Assembly: GCA_036971475.1 (NCBI GenBank)
Contig: JBAIZL010000002.1
Coordinates: 173,364,524 to 173,428,523, forward strand
Direction of reading: 5' to 3'
DNA: 64,000 bases
Source: Prosapia bicincta
Lineage: Eukaryota; Arthropoda; Insecta; Hemiptera; Cercopidae
The position numbers were made by a program, and so were the translations under genes. The notes under the pieces were generated by a model. The model made no database searches, was not told where the DNA came from, and saw only the letters and a list, made by a program, of their open reading frames with translations. Positions 25,601 through 38,700 of the stretch are shown piece by piece. Position 1 is the first letter of the stretch, and each line of letters begins with the position of its first letter.

Positions 25601-25697
25601 TTGTAATAAAATATAAAAAAAAAGGTTTTATTCTTGTATGAAAGTGGTTTTATTAAACATATACATTTTATCAAGAAAAATTTCATCTTAAAAATAC

Positions 25698-25699
25698 AA

Positions 25700-25761
<62 letters not shown>
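25698..25761 (+). repeat. (TA)n microsatellite, right of hairpin element 3
   Basis: TA repeats with a minor interruption, about 40 bp beyond the right arm. Confidence 0.95.
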
Positions 25762-25763
<2 letters not shown>

Positions 25764-25791
25764 GTGAAATAAAATAATTCATCTAAGGATT

Positions 25792-25793
<2 letters not shown>

Positions 25794-25865
<72 letters not shown>

Positions 25866-25871
25866 TGTGTG
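25794..25871 (+). repeat. (AT)n(GT)n microsatellite
   Basis: About 38 bp of AT repeats followed by about 40 bp of GT repeats with one interruption. Confidence 0.95.
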
Positions 25872-26891
25872 TTGAAATATTCAGGCATAGCTAGTAGGGG
25901 AAAAAGTTTATAAATCAGCACTTTTATGGGGACATAGCGTGAGAAGGAATACTGTGTGACGTTAGTGGAAAAGGTCTTTTGAAAATATGCAATTTTAACA
26001 TTAAAAAAAAAAATGAATTGAAACTCTAAAAGGGAGAAATAGCCGACAAGTATATCTACGGAGACTAAAGCCACGGAAAATAAGTAAAATTTCGATTTCC
26101 ACGTTTAGCTGTAAAAGTACCCGTTTACAAAGATGGATGTAAATTGAAAAACCAGGTGTGTGGAAAATAATACAATATTTTTATTTTGCTAACATAACAG
26201 AAGAAAGGAAGGTCTAGAATGATTGAATTGAGAAAAGAAATCGTCTCTGGACAAAACGGGAAGAAAGGGTGACCATGCAAAACCATGAGCATCAAAGTGT
26301 CAAGGAGTAGATCGTGGAGATATAGTAGAGAGTTGTCTAATTTTGACAGCCGGGTGTGAGGGAAGTTATTTCGAGATGGCAAATTCTAGTGCTGGGAGCA
26401 ATGGTGAAGTGAGTAAAATATTTGAGCTAATATTGGGAGTCATTAGTGCAGGTTGTAGTGGATTAAAGAAGTTGTCGGAGTTACGAGTGTTCAATGGTAC
26501 GACATCAGACCGACATAGAAGAAGAACCACGCCGGCATCGATTTATATTACAGTAAATGTAAAGTATTTAATGAGCTTAAATATTGTAAATTGATTGTCG
26601 TTTTCCAACCAATTTGAATCCATTTAGTGAGATTAAAGTTCAATTAAATAGGGAGTCAGGGATGTTTAGTCAAGTCCAGAAATTCTAATTATCTTCCACC
26701 AAAATAATATGTTAATATTACGAATTTATTACAGAGAAATAGATTTATTATTAATAATAAAAAACCAGCTGAATTTGTATAACGAACAATTGGTATTAGA
26801 AAGTTGTTTTTATTACTAATTTTGAGAACATAAATATAATAGCTATTTAATTAACAGTAGTAGTGTTGTTAAAGATAAATATTTGTTTTAC
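25872..26891. other. Intron sequence, no feature called
   Basis: An open frame at 26,343-26,594 (+) has no recognisable domain. The remainder is unremarkable intron on the minus-strand gene model. Confidence 0.4.
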
Positions 26892-26996
26892 CTGTGATTT
26901 GACCATTTGTGAAATGCGAGCAAGCATAAGCAACAAAATAGGTAGAATAATCAGTACATAAAATCGGAAGGTCATATGTCAAATTCCCTGTTTCAG
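26892..26996 (-). CDS. Lipocalin internal exon (strands F-G, TDY motif)
   Basis: A 105-nt exon with acceptor TTTTCTTTTACAG and donor CACAG|GTAAAA. It enters in phase 1: its CT completes Ser with the T of the preceding exon. It encodes ETGNLTYDLPILCTDYSTYF, then VAYACSHFTNGQIT, and leaves in phase 1. The L-x-T-D-Y-x-x-Y-x-x-x-Y-x-C pattern is lipocalin motif 2, here with CTDY, as in apolipoprotein D-like and arthropod salivary or bilin-binding lipocalins. Lipocalins are secreted beta-barrel carriers of small hydrophobic ligands; the ligand here cannot be told. A Cys at the end of strand G is the usual disulphide partner. The exon is intact, with no stop or frameshift. Confidence 0.85.
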
Positions 26997-27586
26997 CTGT
27001 AAAAGAAAAACACAATTTTAAGATAAAATTTAGAAACCAGTTTTTAAAATGTTGCTTGATTTTAAGGAAGCTCTCAGGATCAGAACTTTTGTAGAATCAA
27101 GGATATTCTGATTAATATTCCTTTAATTTTCATTAAGTTAATCACAATTGTATTAAAAACAGATTTCCTTTTCCACTTCGTACTATACCAATTGATGCTA
27201 AATAGCAGTATTTTCAAATACATGATGCCCTTTTAATTAAATTAAAAATTTTGTAATGAAAATAATGAAAAAAATCGTTTTACTTTCAGAATTTATTTTT
27301 AATAGGATCTTAGAGTAAAGTAGTTATAAATTAGTTTGACGTTACTAGATGAAAATATAACAAAAATTTGATTCATATTGAATATACATAATAAACAAGT
27401 GATTTAAATATTTGGTATAAGTCCGAATCATTTTAACAATAGGTTGTTAATGCTTTTTTATCGTTTTTCTCATCGTAGAATTCTTTCAGCTTTTAAGCGA
27501 ATGTAAAAGATGGAAAATGCGGAAGAAGCAAACAATACCTCTAAACTTTCATTTTTACATTTAAATATGTGTATCATGTTACTTAC
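26997..27586 (-). other. Lipocalin intron, 590 bp
   Basis: AT-rich. It begins on the minus strand with GTAAGTAAC (27,586 downwards) and ends with TTTTACAG at 26,997. No other feature. Confidence 0.75.
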
Positions 27587-27657
27587 AGTGAACCTTCAGG
27601 ACACCTTTGTTAGGATCAGGTAACCAGTATGTCCCTTCTTGATGACCATCTGCGTCT
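27587..27657 (-). CDS. Lipocalin internal exon (strands D-E region)
   Basis: A 71-nt exon with acceptor TTGATTTTCCAG and a strong donor GTAAGT. One leading base, then 23 codons reading DADGHQEGTYWLPDPNKGVL and KVH, then one T that joins the next exon to give Ser. D-G-x-x-x-G-x-Y-x-x-x-D-P-x-x-x-G-x-L-x-V is the typical sequence before the TDY motif in arthropod lipocalins. The upstream exon with the G-x-W motif and signal peptide should lie further upstream on the minus strand. I find none between 27,658 and the satellite edge at about 28,318. It either lies beyond the array or is lost. Confidence 0.8.
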
Positions 27658-28317
27658 CTGGAAAATCAACTATAAATCTAAGCTAAAAATTTTACAGTAT
27701 CTTCCTATTTTGTTTTAAAATATAAAAGTTTTAATTTGTCCGTTTGATAATGTATACAGATTCAAAATATTAAGTGAAGGATGTCAAAAATAAATTTAAA
27801 AAATGAAATGGTCATCTCTTTTTATTCATGAGAAACACAACTTTAGACAACAGCTTTTAAAATAAAAATTGTTCTGTAGTCAAAGAGTTATTAGTTGATA
27901 TATCATCACGATACGAGGCTGGAAAATACGTTTACACCAATGTATAGGAAATAAAAAGGTAATCAACCGAAGAGAAAATGAAAATATTGAATGAACAATT
28001 GTTGTATTACTACAAATAAGGCGTAGACAAAACAGAACCTCATAAAGCAGATTTACCAAAAAAATATGAAAGGGCGACAGGGATTATCTGTAAAATATGG
28101 AGAAAATAATATTATCAGTATGAACCCTATTTACTCCTTAATTAATGTTATAAACGTAGAAAAATAGAATGCTGTTAGAAAGTAAGATCCGCCACGTTAG
28201 GGTAATAATAATCTAATATTAGACTATAGAACTGCTATTACATTTTGAGGCAATATCTCAAAGTAATAATAATATCTTATTATGGAAAAAACTAATAACT
28301 TTATTAATTTAAACAAG
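27658..28317. other. Intron or flank between lipocalin exon and satellite
   Basis: AT-rich. I searched the minus strand for a lipocalin first exon (G-x-W, or N-Y-x-L near a Cys) and found none. Confidence 0.5.
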
Positions 28318-28430
28318 GCTACACATTTAAATACACTTTTGTTACCGAACCAAATACTTTAGGGATAGGATGAACATTGATTTATATTTTCATATAGAAT
28401 TAGATCTTTCAATTTCAGATATAAATGCTT
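28318..28430 (+). repeat. Degenerate left edge of the satellite
   Basis: The first, partial unit aligns with the monomer from CTACACATTTAAATACA (GCTGCACATACAAATGCA in the consensus) through AGGGATAGGATGAACATTGA and CATATAGAATTAGATCTTTC. It has far more substitutions than any internal unit. From about 28,430 the sequence is close to consensus. Confidence 0.7.
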
Positions 28431-31400
28431 TTATTATTGCAGAGACAATTGTTAGTATGACTTTTATTACAGCTGCACATACAAATGCATTGATACTAAT
28501 AGAAACTAACACTTTAAGGATACGATGACCAATGAGCTTATATTTGCATATAGATTTGATCATACAATTTGAGATAGAAATGCTTCTATTATTGCAGAGA
28601 CAATTGTTAGTATGACTTTTATTACAGCTGCACATACAAATGCATTGATGCTAATAGAAACTAACACTTTAAGCATACGATGACCAATGAGCTTATATTT
28701 GCATATAGATTTGATCATACAATTTCAGATAGAAATGATTTTATTATTGCAGATACAATTGTTAGTATGACTTTTATTACAGCTGCACATACATATGCAT
28801 TGATGCTAATAGAAACTAACACTTTAAGGATACGATGACCAATGAGCTTATATTTGCATATAGATTTGATCATTCAATTTGAGATAGAAATGCGTTTATT
28901 ATTGCAGAGACAATTGTTAGTATGACTTTTATTACAGCTGCACATACAAATGCATTGATGCTAATAGAAACTAACACTTTAAGGATACGATGACCAATGA
29001 GCTTATATTTTCATATAGATTTGATCATACAATTTGAGATAGAAATGCTTCTATTATTGCAGAGACAATTATTAGTATGACTTTTATTACAGCTGCACAT
29101 ACAAATGCATTGATGCTAATAGAAACTAACACTTTAAGGATACGATGACCAATGAGCTTGTATTTGCATATAGATTTGACCATACAATTTGAGATAGGAA
29201 CGCTATTATTATTGCAGAAACAATTGTTAGTATGACTTTATTACAGCTGCACATACAAATGCATTGATGCTAATAGAAACTAACACTTTAAGGATACGAT
29301 GACCAATGAGCTTGTATTTGCATATAGATTTGACCATACAATTTGAGATAGGAACGCTATTATTATTGCAGAAACAATTGTTAGTATGACTTTATTACAG
29401 CTGCACATACAAATGCATTGATGCTAATAGAAACTAACACTTTAAGGATACGATGACCAATGAGCTCATATTTGCATATAGATTTGATCATACAATTTGA
29501 GATAGGAACGCTATTATTATTGCAGAGACAATTGTTAGTATGACTTTTATTACAGCTGCTCATACAAATGCGGTGAAGCTAACAGAAAATAACACTTTAA
29601 GGATACGATGACCAATGAGCTTATATTTGCATATAGATTTGATCATTCAATTTGAGATAGAATTGCTTTTATTATTGCAGAGACAATTGTTAGTATGACT
29701 TTTATTACAGCTGCACATACAAATGCATTGATGCTAATAGAAACTAACACTTTAAGGATACGATGACCAATGAGCTTATAGTTGCATATAGATATGATCA
29801 TACAATTTGAGATAGGAACGATATTATTATTGCAGAGACAATTGTTAATATGACTTTATTACAGCTGCACATACAAATGCATTGATGCTAATAGAAACTA
29901 ACACTTTAAGGATGCGATGACCAATGAGCTTATATTTGCATATAGATTAGATCATTCAATTTGAGATAGAAATGCTTTTATTATTGCAGAGACAATTGTT
30001 AGTATGACTTTTATTACAGCTGCACATACAAATTCATTGATGCTAATAGAAACTAACACTTTAAGGATACGATGACCAATGAGCTTATATTTGCATATAG
30101 ATTTGATCATACAATTTGAGATAGGAACGCTATTATTATTGCAGAGACAATTGTTAGTATGACTTTTATTACAGCTGCACATACAAATGCATTGATGCTA
30201 ATAGAAACTAACACTTTAAGGATACGATGACCAATGAGCTTATATTTGCATATAGGTTTGATCATACAATTTGAGATAGGAACGCTATTATTATTGCAGA
30301 GACAATTGTTAGTATGACTTTTATTACAGCTGCACATACAAATGCATTGATGCTAATAGAAACTAACACTTTAAGGATACGATGACCAATGAGCTTATAT
30401 TTGCATATAGGTTTGATCATACAATTTGAGATAGAAATGCTTTTATTATTGCAGAGACAATTGTTAGTATGACTTTTATTACAGCTGCACATACAAATGC
30501 ATTGATGCTAATAGAAACTAACACTTTAAGGATACGATGACCAATGAGCTTATATTTGCATATAGATTTGATCATACAGTTTGAGATAGGAACGCTATTA
30601 TTATTGCAGAGACAATTGTTAGTATGATTTTTATTACAGCTGCACATACAAATGCATTGATGCTAATAGAAACTAACACTTTAAGGATACGATGACCAAT
30701 GAGCTTATATTTGCATATAGATTTGATCATTCAATTTGAGATAAATGCTTTTATTATTGCAGAGACAATTGTTAGTATGACTTTTATTACAGCTGCACAT
30801 ACAAATGCATTGATGCTAATAGAAACTAACACTTTAAGGATACGATGACCAATGAGCTTATATTTGCATATAGATTTGATCATACAATTTGAGATAGGAG
30901 CGCTATTATTATTGCAGAGACAATTGTTAGTATGACTTTTATTACAGCTGCACATACAAATGCATTGATGCTAATAGAAACTAACACTTTAAGGATACGA
31001 TGACCAATGAGCTTATATTTGCATATAGATTTGATCATACAATTTGAGATAGAAATGCTTTTATTATTGCAGAGACAATTGTTAGTATGACTTTTATTAC
31101 AGCTGCACATACAAATGCATTGATGCTAATAGAAACTAACACTTTAAGGATACGATGACCAATGAGCTTATATTTGCATATAGATTTGATCATACAATTT
31201 GAGATAGGAACGCTATTATTATTGCAGAGACAATTGTTAGTATGACTTTTGTTACAGCTGCACATACAAATGCATTGATGCTAATAGAAACTAACACTTT
31301 AAGGATACGACGACCAATGAGCTTATATTTGCATATAGATTTGATCATACAATTTGAGATAGGAACGCTATTATTATTGCAGAAACAATTGTTAGTATGA

Positions 31401-34400
31401 CTTTATTAAGCTGCACATACAAATGCATTGATGCTAATAGAAAGTAACACTTCAAGGATGCGATGACCAATGAGCTTATATTTGCATATAGATTTGATCA
31501 TACAATTTGAGATAGAAATGCTTTTATTATTGCAGAGACAATTGTTAGTATGACTTTTATTACAGCTGCACATACAAATGCATTGATGCTAATAGAAACT
31601 AACACTTTAAGGATACGATGACCAATGAGCTCATATTTGCATATAGATTTGATCATACAATTTGAGATAGGAACGCTATTATTATTGCAGAGACAATTGT
31701 TAGTATGACTTTTATTACAGCTGCTCATACAAATGCGGTGAAGCTAACAGAAAGTAACACTTTAAGGATACGATGACCAATGAGCTCATATTTGCATATA
31801 GATTTGATCATACAATTTGAGATAGGAACGCTATTATTATTGCACAGACAATTGTTAGTATGACTTTATTACAGCTGCACATACAAATGCATTGATGCTA
31901 ATAGAAACTAACACTTTAAGGATGCGATGACCAATGAGCTTACATTTGCATATAGATTTGATCATTCCATTTGAGATAGAAATGCTTTTATTATTGCACA
32001 GACAATTGTTAGTATGACTTTTATTACAGCTGCACATACAAATACATTGATGCTAATAGAAACTAACACTTTAAGGATACGATGACCAATGAGCTTATAT
32101 TTGCATATAGATTTGATCATACAATTTGAGATAGGAACGCTATTATTATTGCAGAGACAATTGTTAGTATGACTTTTATTACAGCTGAACATACAAATGC
32201 ATTGATGCTAATAGAAACTAACACTTTAGGGATACGATGACCAATGAGCTTATATTTGCATATAGGTTTGATCATACAATTTGAGATAGGAACGCTATTA
32301 TTATTGCAGAGACAATTGTTAGTATGACTTTTTTACAGCTGCACATACAAATGCATTGATGCTAATAGAAACTAACACTTTAAGGATACGATGACCAATG
32401 AGCTTATATTTGCATATAGGTTTGATCATACAATTTGAGATAGAAATGCTTTTATTATTGCAGAGACAATTGTTAGTATGACTTTTATTACAGCTGCACA
32501 TACAAATGCATTGATGCTAATAGAAACTAACACTTTAAGGATACGATGACCAATGAGCTTATATTTGCATATAGATTTGATCATACAATTTGAGATAGGA
32601 ACGCTATTATTATTGCAGAGACAATTGTTAGTATGATTTTTATTACAGCTGCACATACAAATGCATTGATGCTAATAGAAACTAACACTTTAAGGATACG
32701 ATGACCAATGAGCTTATATTTGCATATAGATTTGATCATTCAATTTGAGATAAATGCTTTTATTATTGCAGAGACAATTGTTAGTATGACTTTTATTACA
32801 GCTGCACATACAAATGCATTGATGCTAATAGAAACTAACACTTTAAGGATACGATGACCTATGAGCTTATATTTGCATATTGATTTGATCATACAATTTG
32901 AGATAGAAATGCTTTTATTATTGCAGAGACAATTGTTAGTAGGACTTTTATTACAGCTGCACATACAAATGCATTGATGCTAATAGGAACTAACACTTTA
33001 AGGATACGATGACCAATGAGCTTATATTTGCATATAGATTTGATCATACAATTTGAGATAGGAACGCTATTATTATTGCAGAGACAATTGTTAGTATGAC
33101 TTTTATTACAGCTGCATATACAAATGCATTGATGCTAATAGAAACTAACACTTTAAGGATACGATAACCAATGAACTTATATTTGCATATAGATTTGATC
33201 ATACAATTTGAGATAGAAATGCTTTTATTATTGCAGAGACAATTGTTAGTATGACTTTTATTACAGCTGCACATACAAATGCATTGATGCTAATAGAAAC
33301 TAACACTTTAAGGATGCGATGACCAATGAGCTTATATTTGCATATAGATTTGATCATTCAATTTGAGATAGAAATGCTTTTATTATTGCAGAGACAATTG
33401 TTAGTATGACTTTTATTACAGCTGCACATACAAATGCATTGATGCTAATAGAAACTAACACTTTAGGGATACGATGACCAATGAGCTTATATTTGCATAT
33501 AGATTTGATCATACAATTTGAGATAGGAACGCTATTATTATTGCAGAGACAATTGTTAGTATGACTTTTATTACAGCTGCACATACAAATGCATTGATGC
33601 TAATAGGAACTAACACTTTCAGGATACGATGACCAATGAGCTTATATTTGCATATAGGTTTGATTATACAATTTGAGATAGGAACGCTATTATTATTGCA
33701 GAGACAATTGTTAGTATGACTTTTATTACAGCTGCACATACAAATGCATTGATGCTAATAGAAACTAACACTTTAAGGATACGATGACCAATGAGCTTAT
33801 ATTTGCATATAGGTTTGATTATACAATTTGAGATAGAAATGCTTTTATTATTGCAGAGACAATTGTTAGTATGACTTTTATTACAGCTGCACATACAAAT
33901 GCATTGATGCTAATAGCAAATAACACTTTAAGGATACGATGACCAATGAGCTTATATTTGCATATAGGTTTGATCATACAATTTGAGATAGGAACGCTAT
34001 TATTATTGCAGAGACAATTGTTAGTATGACTTTTATTACAGCTGCACATACAAATGCATTGATGCTAATAGAAACTAACACTTTAAGGATACGATGACCA
34101 ATGAGCTTATATTTGCATATAGGTTTGATCATACAATTTGAGATAGAAATGCTTTTATTATTGCAGAGACAATTGTTAGTATGACTTTTATTACAGCTGC
34201 ACATACAAATGCATTGATGCTAATAGAAACTAACACTTTAAGGATACGATGACCAATGAGCTTATATTTGCATATAGATTTGATCATACAATTTGAAATA
34301 GGAGCGATATTATTATTGCAGAGACAATTGTTAGTATGACTTTTATTACAGCTGCACATACAAATGCATTGATGCTAATAGAAACTAACACTTTAAGGAT

Positions 34401-35591
34401 ACGATGACCAATGAGCTCATATTTGCATATAGATTTGATCAAACAATTTGAGATAGGAACGCTTTTATTATTGCAGAGACAATTGTTAGTATGACTTTTA
34501 TTACAGCTGCTCATACAAATGCGGTGAGGCTAACAGAAAGTAACACTTTAAGGATACGATGACCAATGAGCTTATATTTGCATATAGATTTGATCATTCA
34601 ATTTGAGATAGAATGCTTTTATTATTGCAGAGACAATTGTTAGTATGACTTTTATTACAGCTGAACATACAAATGCAATGATGCTAATAGAAACTAACAC
34701 TTTAAGGATACGATGACCAATGAGCTTATATTTGCATATAGATTTGATCATACAATTTGAGATAGGAACGCTATTATTATTGCAGAGACAATTGTTAGTA
34801 TGATTTTTATTACAGCTGCACATACAAATGCATTGATGCTAATAGAAACTAACACTTTAAGGATACGATGACCAATGAGCTTATATTTGCATATAGATTT
34901 GATCATTCAATTTGAGATAAATGCTTTTATTATGGCAGAGACAATTGTTAGTATGACTTTTATTACAGCTGCACATACAAATGCATTGATGCTAATAGAA
35001 ACTAACACTTTAAGGATACGATGACCAATAAGCTTATATTTGCATATAGATTTGATCATACAATTTGAGATAGGAGCGCTATTATTATTGCAGAGACAAT
35101 TGTTAGTATGAATTTTATTACAGCTGCACATACAAATGCATTGATGCTAATAGAAACTAACACTTTAAGGATACGATGACCAATGAGCTTATATTTGCAT
35201 ATAGATTTGATCATACAATTTGAGATAGAAATGCTTTTATTATTGCAGAGACAATTGTTAGTATGACTTTTATTACAGCTGCACATACAAATGCATTGAT
35301 GCTAAAAGAAACTAACACTTTAAGGATACGATGACCAATGAGCTTATATTTGCATATAGATTTGATCATACAATTTGAGATAGGAACGCTATTATTATTG
35401 CAGAGACAATTGATAGTATGACTTTTATTACAGCTGCACATACAAATGCATTGATCCTAATAGAAACTAACACTTTAAGGATACGATGACCAATGAGCTT
35501 ATATTTGCATATAGATTTGATCATACAATTTAAGATAGAAATGCTTTTATAAATGCAGAGACAATTGTTAGTATGACTTTTATTACAGCTG

Positions 35592-35780
35592 CTCATCGAA
35601 ATGCGGTGAGGCTAATAGAAACTAACACTTTAAGGATACGATAACCAAAGAGTTTATATTTGCATATAGATTTGATCATACAATTTAAGATAGAAATGCT
35701 TTTATTATTGCAGAGCCAATTGTTAGTATGACTTTTATTATAGCTGCTCATCAAAATGCGGTGAAGCTAATAGAAACTAA
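35592..35780 (+). repeat. Marker monomers of variant class 'GCTCATCGAAATGCGG'
   Basis: In this class AGCTGCACATACAAATGCAT is replaced by GCTGCTCATCGAAATGCGGT, and the next unit has ATAACCAAAGAGTTTATATT. The class recurs near 37,758, 39,147, 41,472, 42,088 and 42,246, 48,600 and 48,755, 51,235 and 51,393, 53,250 and 53,408, 55,265 and 55,423, and 56,660. A related form, GCTCATACAAATGCGGTG, occurs near 29,560, 31,720, 34,510 and 36,058. Confidence 0.8.
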
Positions 35781-38700
35781 CACTTTAAGGATACGATGAC
35801 CAATGAGCTTATATTTGAATATATAGATTTGATCATACAATTTGAGATAGAAATTCTTTTATTATTGCAGAGACAATTGTTAGTATGACTTTTATTACAG
35901 CTGCACAAACAAATGCATTGATGCTAATAGAAACTAACACTTTAAGGATACGATGACCAATGAGCTCATATTTGCATATAGATTTGATCAAACAATTTGA
36001 GATAGGAACGCTATTATTATTGCAGAGACAATTGTTAGTATGACTTTTATTACAGCTGCTCATACAAATGCGGTGAGGCTAACAGAAAGTAACACTTTAA
36101 GGATACGATGACCAATGATCTTATCTTTGCATATAGGTTTGATCATACAATTTGAGATAGGAACGCTATTATTATTGCAGAGACAATTGTTAGTATGACT
36201 TTTATTACAGCTGAACATACAAATGCAATGATGCTAATAGAAACTAACACTTTAAGGATACGATGACCAATGAGCTTATATTTGCATATAGATTTGATCA
36301 TACAATTTGAGATAGGAACGCTATTATTATTGCAGAGACACTTGTTAGTATGACTTTATTACAGCTGCACATACAAATGCATTGATGCTAATAGAAACTA
36401 ACCCTTTAAGGATACGATGACCAATGATCTTATCTTTGCATATAGGTTTGATCATACAATTTGAGATAGGAACGCTATTATTATTGCAGAGAGAATTGTT
36501 AGTATGACTTTTATTACAGCTGCACATACAAATGCATTGATGCTAATAGAAACTAACACTTTAAGGATACGATGACCAATGAGCTTATATTTGCATATAG
36601 GTTTGATCATACAATTTGAGATAGAAATGCTTTTATTATTGCAGAGACAATTGTTAGTATGACTTTTATTACAGCTGCACATACAAATGCATTTATGCTA
36701 ATAGAAACTAACACTTTAAGGATACGATGACCAATGAGCTTATATTTGCATATAGATTTGATCATTCAATTTGAGATAAATGCTTTTATTATTGCAGAGA
36801 CAATTGTTAGTATGACTTTTATTACAGCTGCACATACAAATGCATTGATGCTAATAGAAACTAACACTTTAAGGATACGATGACCAATGAGCTTATATTT
36901 GCATATAGATTTGATCATACAATTTGAGATAGGAACGCTATTATTATTGCAGAGACAATTGTTAGTATGATTTTTATTACAGCTGCACATACAAATGCAT
37001 TGATGCTAATAGAAACTAACACTTTAAGGATACGATGACCAATGAGCTTATATTTGCATATAGATTTGATCATTCAATTTGAGATAAATGCTTTGATTAT
37101 TGCAGAGACAATTGTTAGTATGACTTTTATTACAGCTGCACATACAAATGCATTGATGCTAATAGAAACTAACACTTTAAGGATACGATGACCAATGAGC
37201 TTATATTTGCATATAGATTTGATCATACAATTTGAGATAGAAATGCTTTTATTATTGCAGAGACAATTGTTAGTATGACTTTTATTACAGCTGCACATAC
37301 AAATGCATTGATGCTAATAGAAACTAACACTTTAAGGATACGATGACCAATGAGCTTATATTTGCATATAGATTTGATCATACAATTTGAGATAGGAACG
37401 CTATTATTATTGCAGAGACAATTGTTAGTATGACTTTTATTACAGCTGCACATACAAATGCATTGATGCTAATAGAAACTAACACTTTAAGGATACGATG
37501 ACCAATGAGCTTATATTTGCATTAAGATTTGATCATACAATTTAAGATAGAAATGCTTTTATTATTGCAGAAACAATTGTTAGTATGACTTTTATTACAG
37601 CTGCACATACAAATGCATTGATGCTAATAGAAACTAACACTTTAAGCATACGATGACCAATGAGCTTATATTTGCATAGAGATTTGATCATACAATTTAA
37701 GATAGAAATGCTTTTATAAATGCAGAGACAATTGTTAGTATGACTTTTATTACAGCTGCTCATCGAAATGCGGTGAGGCTAATAGAAACTAACACTTTAA
37801 GGATACGATAACCAAAGAGTTTATATTTGCATATAGATTTGATCATACAATTTAAGATAGAAATGCTTTTATTATTGCAGAGCCAATTGTTAGTATGACT
37901 TTTATTATAGCTGCTCATCAAAATGCGGTGAAGCTAATAGAAACTAACACTTTAAGGATACGATGACCAATGAGCTTATATTTGCATATAGATTTGATCA
38001 TACAATTTGAGATAGAAATGCTTTTATTATTGCAGAGACAATTGTTAGTATGACTTTTATTACAGCTGCACATACAAATGCATTGATGCTAATAGCAAAT
38101 AACACTTTAAGGATACGATGACCAATGAGCTTATATTTGCATATAGATTTGATCATTCAATTTGAGATAAATGCTTTTATTATTGCAGAGACAATTGTTA
38201 GTATGACTTTTATTACAGCTGCACATACAAATGCATTGATGCTAATAGAAACTAACACTTTAAGGATGCGATGACCAATGAGCTTATATTTGCATATAGA
38301 TTTGATCATTCAATTTGAGATAAATGCTTTTATTATTGCAGAGACAATTGTTAGTATGACTTTATTACAGCTGCACATACAAATGCATTGATGCTAATAG
38401 AAACTAACCCTTTAAGGATACGATGACCAATGATCTTATCTTTGCATATAGGTTTGATCATACAATTTGAGATAGGAACGCTATTATTATTGCAGAGACA
38501 ATTGTTAGTATGACTTTTATTACAGCTGCACATACAAATGCATTGATGCTAATAGAAACTAACACTTTAAGGATACGATGACCAATGAGCTTATATTTGC
38601 ATATAGGTTTGATCATACAATTTGAGATAGAAATGCTTTTATTATTGCAGAGACAATTGTTAGTATGACTTTTATTACAGCTGCACATGCAATTGCATTG

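Larger units (their letters stand above)
25402..25657. mobile_element. Inverted-repeat hairpin element 3, arms almost identical
   Basis: The arms are about 126 nt, centred at 25,529.5, with a 4-nt loop and a single mismatch by eye. The right arm is followed by a spacer of about 40 bp containing ATCAAGAAAAA, then (TA)n. The outer arm carries TATTCTTGTATG, as in the other two family members. Its near-perfect symmetry suggests the most recent formation or ongoing arm correction. Each arm has the hammerhead-like block with stem II changed in a paired way. Confidence 0.8.

Noticed and set aside
26343..26594. Plus-strand open frame with ATGGCAAATTC and a GTGAGT donor-like site
   Set aside because: It lies in the intron of the opposite-strand gene; no second exon or recognisable domain supports it.
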